Positions 56,183 to 64,000 of a DNA stretch of 64,000 bases are shown here, in pieces (position 1 is the stretch's first letter; the number at the start of each line of letters is the position of its first letter). The notes below the pieces were generated by a model. It was not told the origin of the DNA, made no database searches, and saw only the letters and a list, made by a program, of their open reading frames with translations. The stretch covers positions 3,420,001-3,484,000 of the forward strand of contig JAITYX010000053.1 in NCBI GenBank assembly GCA_021018815.1. The letters run 5' to 3'. The position numbers and the translations under genes were made by a program. This DNA is from Talinum fruticosum (Eukaryota > Streptophyta > Magnoliopsida > Caryophyllales > Talinaceae).

Positions 56183-58240
56183 TATAAGTCCCAAATAGTC
56201 AAATATACCCTAGAAAGGGGTGAATAAGGTATTGAAAAAGTAAAACTTGTCCGACCGAGCTTTGTTCTCAGAGTGTAACGCGTAAGAACCTCGCCTCGGG
56301 AGGGAACAACATTTGGAAACGGCCGTTCGTAATCAAATAGAAAACTTTGTTTGGAATCGTAATCAAAATGGTGAATTAGCAACAAGTCATCATGCCCTTA
56401 TGCCCTGGGCGACACATCGCTAAGCAACGGCCCGGACAAAGGGTCGCGATCCCGCGAGGGTTCTTCCGCATGTGGAAAAGGAATAAATAAATCAATTAAA
56501 TTCAGGAGGCTTCATAAAGGGCTTCTACCGAACACGAATTTATCAAATAAAATTACCGGAATATGGGGAAAACTCCCCCGCCTTGAATGGGTAGAAATGA
56601 AGGAAGGAGTGTTACGCGCTGCTCACATGGGAGCTTCGGCCGCGCTCCCGCATCATCTGTCACAACTTCCTTGACCTTCCTGCACCGGGCAGGCGCAGCC
56701 CCATAGATCACATATTTTGCGAGGCATCGAGGTTTTTCTTTTTAAGTATAAAGATGGATTCTCAATCGATTTTGAAATAAGAAAAATGACGTAGAATTCA
56801 TGTTGTTCTCACTAAAGTGCATACCTAGGACATGAGAGTTTCTTCCTCATCCGGCTCCTCGCGAACGAAAAATTTCAATTTTAATTGAATATGTTTAATG
56901 GAATATTAATATTTTAAAATAGAATTCTATTTTAAAAATGAAACCGACTCCCATCGTCTCCACCCCGTAGACAAAACACGTTGTTTGTCTCACGATCTCG
57001 CCCCGATCCAAATATATTAGGTTAGTCATTACCTAAGGTTTCTTACCTTACGATTATCCTTTACTACTCTTATTGTCCGATTGTCACAAGAGCCCTTCAC
57101 TTAACTCTCCGATTCACCTCTAGAATACACTTACTCTAAAGACCCTTCACTCATACTTCACTAAGTGTTACAACAACTAACAAAGTAGTCTACCCTAAAA
57201 CTCTTTGCTAAAAATTGAATATGATTTGAGAATTGAGAATACAAGAGATTGAATACAAGTAAGATTGAATGTATGATCTCTGCTTGCTTATTCTAGTCTT
57301 GAGCTTGGAGTTCTATAAGTTGTTCTTCATATAGAAGACCGTTGTGTCTCCAAAATAATGTTACAGTTAGAGGTTGATCTTCACGAGTCCGACTTGGTAA
57401 CCGGATCTTTATCTGAATCTTACTTGCTTTTAGAAAAGTTGATATTTTCCTATTTGAGCTTTTTTCGTAAATTCTTGTCTACCACCGATTCATAGCCTAT
57501 CCTTAACACCCTTCAATCAATGCCGATTTCTTATGGTTGCCACTTCTCTTCGCTTGTAACCTTTAATGACGTAATTTGAGGAGATTCTTTAATAAAATAA
57601 AACACAATAAAATCTGGGGAAAGAAATAGATTTTACATAATAAAATTATTCGAAAATATAATCAAGATTAATCTAGAAATTCTAGAATTAATACTTGCCA
57701 ATTTGTTTCCTTGAAATACTGAATGTCATTGAGCCAAATAAGGAAATAGAATCTCACTTAAAAATTAGTTAGAATAAGGCAATGATAATATAATCAATCA
57801 AATTACTTGTATAATTTCCAAATTCTAAACATTTTCCTTGAGATCAAAATTCATGACACTCGAAAAGGGTTAGATAAAATAGTTATGCATATAAATGTAT
57901 TTGGTCGGATATGGTGTTCGACTAACACGGACATATTTCTTGAAGGGTTCACTTTTTCGTTGCTTGACTTTAGAGAGTTGAATGCTTCTTCTCTTTTTCT
58001 TGTAACTTGCAATGAATTGTTTACAAACTTCTCACACAATTCTCTAAAAGAGGAGATGTTTCCTTGGGAAAATGTTGAACCACTTTTACGTAACTTCTAT
58101 CAAGGTGGTGAGAAAGTATCAACAATTTGTAGCATCATCTCCGTCTTGAACCTACATGTGTGACTTGTAATATGATAGATGATCCTTTGGATCTATAGTT
58201 TTATCATATGGATCTGTATCCCACGCTCTTATCTTCTTGA
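56183..58240 (-). repeat. 5' LTR of SIRE relative E
   Basis: The inner edge TATAAGTCCC..CCCTAGAAAGGGGTGAAT corresponds to TGAAGG..CCCTAGAGGGGGTGAAT of B. Features shared with other SIRE LTRs include TAGTACTTTCTAAC-type and GAATACAAGTAAGATTGAAT-type blocks around 57180-57310. The outer edge near 58240 is approximate. A 118-codon plus ORF at 57807-58163 within it has no known domain and is probably chance. Confidence 0.68.
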
Positions 58241-58386
58241 GGTGTGACCCATTCATGATCTTCTTTGAGATAGGAGTAGCAAATGTAGGTAGCGTTTGAA
58301 ACAAGACAAAACCGCATGTTAGGACACCGGGGCAAGAACTGCAGAACTTCTATTAAGGATGCACTTTTCCTCTACTCAAACCAATT

Positions 58387-58790
58387 CACTACTACAGAAC
58401 CACTTCTAACTACTGGTTCTAAAAGACCTTTAACTACGATTATCTCGGCGTTGTGTATGCGATCATAATTGTAGATGAGCATCTTTTATTACGGTTTACA
58501 GCCGTAGTAAAAGACAATCTATAACTATGGTTCTTCAAAACAACCGTAGTAATAGAGTACCTATTACTACCTTTATAAACTAACAACCGTACTAATAGGG
58601 TAACATATTACTATGGTTCTACACTAAGAACTCGTAGTAAGAGGTCTTGTCCCATACCTTCTATTCTAACCAAAATTTTAGGCCCAAACCTATTACTGCA
58701 GTTCTTAACTAACAACCGTAGTAATAGATTATATTCAGACCTATTACTACGGTTGTTCCTTAAGAACCGTAGTAATAGGTATAAATTTTT
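58387..58790. repeat. CACTA-2 left subterminal repeats
   Basis: Alternating TTACTACGGTT and AACCGTAGTAATAG units, direct and inverted, roughly every 40-60 bp. Confidence 0.85.
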
Positions 58791-60876
58791 TTAGAATTTT
58801 TTTATGTTTGCTTAACCCCTATACAATACAAATAACATATACAACCATTTACACAAACTCTTTCATAATATATACAAACTAGAATCCAACAAGTCTTGAC
58901 TGAATATATACAAACTAGATTCATCACACAAAGTTGTATATGGTACATATAAAATAATGAAGAAAGCGCAAATATATATACTTATGTAATTGTATACCTA
59001 TGTAAATATATACCTATGTAATTGTATGCATATGTGAATCACAAAGTTGACCAATCAAATAATGAAGAATAAGTGTAAATATATACCTATGTCTTTATAC
59101 GGTCATATACAAACTCTGCTCGACCTTGTTTTAACTTGTTGAGCACTTCATTTGTATAGGGAGTGGGTGGGTCCTTTCCTGGGAAATATTGTGACCAATG
59201 CTGTAAAAGACATATTCATTAGGTCAAGTGCAAGTGTTAATTAAGCTAAAAAGAACATTAAAAATTTAATTTTTTCATAATCAAATACAAGTGCAAGTGC
59301 AAGTACCTCTTGGGAACTAGATTTATTTAAATCGAGCGAGGTCATAATCTCTTTCATGTACTCGGAGAATGTAGAAGCCGCAGTCCACACTCCCCTTTTG
59401 TTTGTGGCACTAAAATTACAAAATTCCCAACGCATGGATAATTCATTAGTACTTTATGTAGCTAGCAAGTAATATGAAATAAAACAATTAAAGTCGACTC
59501 TAAACAAGAGAACCTCATCTTTACGGAGATAATTTGTGGGTTTGTTCTCACAAATGAGCCTCTCAAACCTCCATTACAAACATACATTACTAGAGTAGTA
59601 TTTTTAATCGAAAAATAAAATTCAAATTAAACATACAATTGAAAAGAATACTAATTAACAAAAAACAAAAAATAATTAAGGTATGAACTCACAACTTGAG
59701 TACGTTCTTGATATCTTTCTTGAAAGTTTGACCCGGAGGAACGAGCTAGTAGTGACATTGCTCCTCGTAAATATGGCAGCAAGCATCCAATGTTGGCTAC
59801 ACCGCTACAAATAACACATTTATAAGTATGTAACACCATAAAAATTTCATTTAAGTTTATTTGTACGCTTACCCCTCAATGAACGGCGCCAAGGAACATT
59901 TTTTCGTGCATTATGTTTCATGAATCTGAAGATATAATCAGATTGGTCATCAATTGTCCGCCCAAATCCTTGAATGGAATTAGGGTTGAGAAACTAAACC
60001 AACTTGTTTCCCATCTCGTGGAGCCACCTTATATATTAATTGTATATAGTTAGAAATTGAAATTAATAGTTAAAAAATAAACTTATGAATATAGTAACTC
60101 ACATAATGCCAATCATAATAGCGGATGCGCCGATCTCTTGCATCTTCAAAAATTATATTATGTCGTCGGGAAGACATATAAGGTCATGTCCTCATCGTCC
60201 CCGTCAAATTGCCTAAACACGTGACATGGCATTCTGATTTCCAACATTGTATCTTTTAACAAAGTCTTAACAAAACTTTGTAGAGTAGAACACCAATACG
60301 TGCGGGACTCGCTCGGACGACAAACGAGCTCCGCTGAATACTTGCTTGTGCTAATGGAGGGAGATAGAGTGCCCTTCATCCCACTCTCGGATCTGTCCCC
60401 GATATCCTAGTGAATAATCAATACACTAATTAGAAATATATATATGTGATATTAACAACAGTTAAATCTAATATTTTAAAAAATGATTTACTCGTAGAGT
60501 ATGACCAAACTCTTGGGCCAAGGAATAAAAGTCTTGACCGCGTTGTCAATAATGTGGAGGTCCGATGATTGGATCAAGCAACTCACAGTTGTCTTTCCCT
60601 TGCATGACTTCTCTCACACTCACCCTCACTTGATCAGCTAAAAGGGGTGCCCCGTGAACGACGATATCCGGCCTCCACAACACTCGATGCCACAACGTGA
60701 TGTAGGGAAGGGTGATGAGAAGCTACCATGCACTACGTCGATCGCATAAGAATAAGCATAACAATTAGAATCATAGGATAACCCTTGAGATAGAAGTTAA
60801 AATATCTAAGAATCCTAAAAATAAACGATAGAGTTTCCTCTTAAAAGTAGACATTTTTCGGGATAACGACCTTCAA

Positions 60877-61085
60877 CCGAAACAACAAAAACATACTATA
60901 ACTAATTACTCGACAACCACACGCAGGAGTTCCATAACAACCAATCAATATACACCATTCATTCAACAAGATTATACACCAATTAGTCAAAATATAAACA
61001 TGCATGTAAGTAATGACTCTAATGCGAAACAACAAAAACATACTATAACTAATTACTTAACGGCCACATGGTGGAGTTTCACAAC
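60877..61085. repeat. Intronic ~144-bp duplication in CACTA-2, second copy split
   Basis: CGAAACAACAAAAACATACT occurs at about 60878 and again at about 61023, each followed by ATAACTAATTACT, a CCACA word, GGAGTT and CAATATACACC. The second copy's last part (ACTAATTAGTCAAAATATAA) is found only after the captured SIRE fragment, at 61650. Confidence 0.8.
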
Positions 61086-61640
61086 AACCACACAATATAC
61101 ACCGAGGTGTTTAGAGTTGGGATTCTCTTTGTCTGGAATGCTCGAGAGAAGAAGGTTCTCATCAGCAAGAAGCATAGAAGGCGTGCTTCGACCTCAGCCG
61201 AGTCACGTAAAAATTCTTGCGTGACCCGGGGAACTCTTTGGCATACTTTTCAAAGAAGTCGTCGACGACTTCAGTGAAAGGAATTGGATTGCTGTTCAAG
61301 AAGAGAGAGGTGACCTTGAACAGACGATGAAGAAGAGAGGTGTTTATGCGAACCGTGATGTTCTCGAACCCCGGAGGTTAGGACACCTTCGGAGTCGGTG
61401 AGATGAGTGTAAAACTTAGATATGAGTTCGGGGTAGATGAACTCGCTGAAACAAAGAAAGTTATATACCCCAGCTTGTTTGGATGTGGGGCAACCACGAG
61501 AATTTGGTGGTTGGGAAGAACTTATCATCCAAAGACAAGATGCTAGGTGACAACAGGTTTAGAGGTTGAAGGGCCTTCTTGGCTTTTGGTTCGAGGCTTC
61601 TTTGTGGCGGAGCCAAGAAAGTCGAGGTGAGAACCTCATT
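61086..61640 (-). repeat. Captured fragment of SIRE env-position ORF inside CACTA-2
   Basis: About 555 bp closely matching 9279-9830 of copy B in the same strand. It covers the 5' third of the env-position ORF. Shared words: GAGTTCATCTACC-type, CAAGCTGGGG-type and AGCCAAGAAGGCC-type on the sense strand, and a CFSEFIYPELISKFYTHL block. It stops about 10 bp before the ATG. No LTR or TSD accompanies it. It interrupts the second copy of the 144-bp duplication. Confidence 0.88.
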
Positions 61641-62990
61641 TAGTAAGAGTATACACTAATTAGTCAAAATATAAACATGCATGTAAATATAATTAGGTGG
61701 TAAAATCTGAATTACCTTCACCATAAGTTCGAATTGGTCGGACAGGTGAGCTCGAGTTCACGGTCATTGATGTCTTGGGTAAGAATGGACGTAAATCATC
61801 CAAGTTGCTGGGTGCCGGCATACCCATGTTGCTGAAATACGTCGTGATGCATTCCCTCATCCGAGCATGCATCCGGGCTTGCATCCGGGCCCTCATCTAC
61901 TCCCTCATCTCTTCACGCTATTTGGGACATTTGGGACTCGTTGAAACCGCATTTGAGCCATTTAGGCCTCCATATCCGCTTGGCTGGAAGAGATGGGGCG
62001 CCTCTTCCTAGACCCAAAGTACTTAACTATCCCCATCCTCCCACTAACAGACTTGAACACGACCAAGATGCTCATCTTTTCTAGGTCCAAGGCTAGCTTG
62101 TCCCTCCTTCTAGTGGTGTCGACGACTTCGAAGTCAATGTCCGTGACAAAGACTACCGTAAGAAGGAAATAAATTATCATGTGGCAATTCATATTTTAAA
62201 ATAGATAAGTTCTCAAAATAAATAAAGGAAATTGTCAAAAACTCACGAGTCGCTGCATGATAAATTCTACTTCGTCGTAGTAAAGGTTCCATCTTTCTTC
62301 TTTCTTCCTTCTACCCATAACTTGTCCCTCTCGATAGTGAGGTGCAAAGTATCTATGATGGAACCTTCACTCGGATGCGCTTTGAAGTTGTTCAAGCTTC
62401 GCTTGTACAACTTGTCCTCTAACTTCGCATATCCCCCATGGGACATCGTATGGGGATATGCATTGCTCTTAATCCTCTTCCAGTTGGCTTTACCTCATGC
62501 CTGTGTAAGTAATTAAGACAACGAAGATATCGAGAAATAAGACTTACATCAAAAAAAGATGACAAATGATAAATTACCTTATATTCCGGAGAGGAGACAT
62601 ATGGTTCAAACATCCTCCAGTCCTCCTCTCGTGATGAAGTTGTAGACCTCCCGTGGTCTACCTTGTGCCTTTATCTCGCCTTGTTTGGTAGACCCATATA
62701 GCGGCAATGTGATATTTAAAGTTTCTAAATTTTTCTGTCGCCGACATAAGGGTCTTGTGTCTCACCAAGGGGATATTAGATTTTTTAACATCCAAGATGA
62801 ACATTTTCTGAAACACAAGAAGGACATGCATTAGTACATATTAACCATTTACAATAAATTGCATTTTTAAGTTTAGATGTAGTGCATTTACTCGAATATT
62901 ATTCCAAAGGTTGTCCTTAATGGAATATAGGATCGTGCCCCAACTTCGTAGCTGATGTTCACGTATGTTTGGGTTGTCACACCAACATAG

Positions 62991-63989
62991 CTCATCAAGC
63001 AAGCCATGTGATCACCTACGAGCATTTCCGTGCCTATCAAATTAGACCTGTGCGAGGAGAGTTAGATCGTCCCTATTCCGGACTAACTTCTCCTTATTCA
63101 TCATTATTCGTCCCTTCAATTTTTTTGTACTTTAGGAAGGATGCATTTTATACTATAAGCAATTATACAACTCTTGATAAATAAATATGTATAACAATTT
63201 TTTTAATACTCCACTTTCCACTGGTCACATTTATTTATAATTTTTAGCATGCACATCTAAGAGTAATCTTCCCAAATTTTGAGAAACCGATATCCATATG
63301 AATCAAAACTTCATCCTATTAATGTTTATATAATAGAAATATGTCACTAATAAGGTTTAACTAAGTTCAAATACATCTAATTCAACATCGGATACAAAAT
63401 TAAGTCTTACCGTGTTCATTTTTATCTTGAAAAACATGGTGAAATAAATTCGTATGCTTAGTTCAACTATATGTAGTCTTTGGTTTAATTTTATTTCATA
63501 ACTCACGTCTAATTTATGGCAGGGCAATTATACAACTCTTGAGAGTGAGCAGTGAGAGACAAGAGCACGAGCAGAGAGTTGAGAGAACAACAGTGACAAT
63601 GGCACGCCGTGAGGAGACAAGCACAGAGCAGAGAGAGAAGAGCAAATGGAGACTATAGAGAGTAGAGAGAAACCAGAGTGAAAGTCATAGTAAAGAGACT
63701 GAAGGGGTGGTAGACTTGTTGTGAGTTATTTTTTTCTTCGAAGACTTTTGTTTATAGTTCAATAAAAGAACTATCATCATATATGCACCTTTGACGTCGA
63801 TTCTTTTAGGGAATCGTAGTTAAAAAGTGGACTTTCCACCTTTGACAACGGTTCTTTTAGTGAACCGTCATCATATATGCTTAAAAGACCACTTATTTTA
63901 CAAAAATGTCACTGCATCAGCTTTTACAATGGTTTTTTTGTTATAACCGTCGTTTAAGACCCGTCGTTAAAAGTCATTTCGTAGTAGCA
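62991..63989. other. CACTA-2 5' region and right subterminal repeats
   Basis: No ORF is supported. AT-rich DNA to 63530, then a GAGAG/AGCAGAGAG purine-rich patch (63540-63720) that could be leader sequence, then subterminal units (GAACCGTCATCATATATGC, ACCGTCGTTTAAGAC) up to the terminus. Confidence 0.6.
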
Positions 63990-64000
63990 AGGGAAGTACA

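Larger units (their letters stand above)
53290..58240 (-). mobile_element. SIRE relative E, 5' part only (LTR, gag, integrase)
   Basis: Minus orientation. LTR 56183-58240, PBS-like AATTAGTATCAAAGC, gag, protease and integrase. It is truncated at about 53290 by the Athila-like element. This is the oldest-looking SIRE copy in the window. Confidence 0.78.
59093..62990 (-). pseudogene. CACTA-2 gene: Transposase_24-type protein with C-terminal Ulp1 (C48) protease
   Basis: Minus exons in order: REEDWRMFEPYVSSPEYK (about 62590-62640); GKANWKRIKSNAYPHTMSHG and DTLHLTIERDKLWVEG (62270-62510); FEVVDTTRRRDKLALDLEKM (62040-62135); ARMHARMRECITTYFSNMGM (61835-61896), the Met/Arg-rich coiled tail; APLLADQVRVSVREVMQGK (60590-60650). 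Then come Ulp1-like pieces: LAPFIEG near 59880, SQHWMLAAIF near 59790 with the catalytic His-Trp, and GSVDCGFYILR near 59370 with the catalytic DCG, then YMKEI in the next frame. The last exon ends in YDRIKT and a stop near 59093. Intron borders are approximate. A captured SIRE fragment at 61086-61640 interrupts it. Confidence 0.72.
58387..63989 (-). mobile_element. CACTA-2 (En/Spm-like) transposon
   Basis: Left end CACTACTACAGAACC at 58387; right end reads GTAGTAGCA, so in minus sense TGCTACTACGAAATG. The termini match imperfectly, and no 3-bp TSD is evident (ATT versus AGG). The left 400 bp carry repeated ACCGTAGTAATAG words and the right 200 bp carry ACCGTCGTTAAAAG-type words. In between lies a minus-strand gene with Transposase_24 and Ulp1-like parts. 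No Transposase_21 sequence is present, so it is non-autonomous. Confidence 0.72.

Noticed and set aside
57807..58163. 118-codon plus ORF
   Set aside because: Lies wholly within the LTR of SIRE relative E and matches no known family; probably chance in AT-rich DNA.

Overview
This is a repeat-dominated segment of a plant nuclear chromosome, most likely from a eudicot. Everything recognisable in it is a transposable element: Ty1/copia elements of the SIRE/Maximus type, Ty3-type Athila sequence, an L1-type LINE and CACTA (En/Spm) DNA transposons. The DNA is AT-rich with long ATT/TA microsatellites. I found no intact host gene, tRNA, rRNA, CRISPR array or bacterial signature. Lineage names come from protein motifs and sequence layout read by eye, not from database searches.

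Layout. 1-4.95 kb: unassigned AT-rich DNA with a 66-bp tandem repeat, a roughly 405-bp tandem duplication, a dispersed 285-bp duplicate and several microsatellites. 4.96-18.1 kb: a decayed LINE whose 5' part is inverted relative to its 3' part. It is split by SIRE copy B (6196-17113, minus strand, TSD AACTT). 18.1-34.9 kb: a CACTA element (CACTA-1, genes on minus). It is split by a solo SIRE LTR (20228-21769, TSD TAGTC) and by full-length SIRE copy A (22255-33189, plus strand, TSD CATTG). 34.9-48.0 kb: two older SIRE relatives in tandem (C and D). Each has an LTR joined straight to reverse transcriptase, with PBS, gag, protease and integrase missing. Copy C also carries a 2.2-kb TG..CA insertion (37859-40040). 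48.0-49.3 kb: a CACTA terminal fragment (CACTA-3). 49.3-53.3 kb: an Athila-like gag-protease with its 5' LTR (minus). 53.3-58.2 kb: an old SIRE relative E (minus; integrase, gag, LTR). 58.4-64.0 kb: CACTA-2 (minus), encoding a Transposase_24 plus Ulp1-protease type gene.

How the parts work together. SIRE copies A and B have the complete architecture: LTR, PBS, gag, protease, integrase, RT, RNase H, a separate env-position ORF, PPT, LTR. Frameshifts and stops make both non-functional as read. The env-position ORF is present in A, B, C and D, and in all four a TATA box preceded by CCGTT/AACGG motifs lies about 180-275 bp upstream of its ATG, which suggests an internal promoter. A roughly 555-bp piece of this ORF has been captured inside CACTA-2.

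The most interesting observations are the putative internal promoter of the env-position ORF, its capture by a CACTA element, the LINE inversion at 17.3 kb, the PBS-less tandem pair C/D, the opposed A/B pair (a 10.9-kb inverted repeat) and a non-random CTG/CTCG/CGG mismatch pattern between LTR copies that may be a sequencing artefact.
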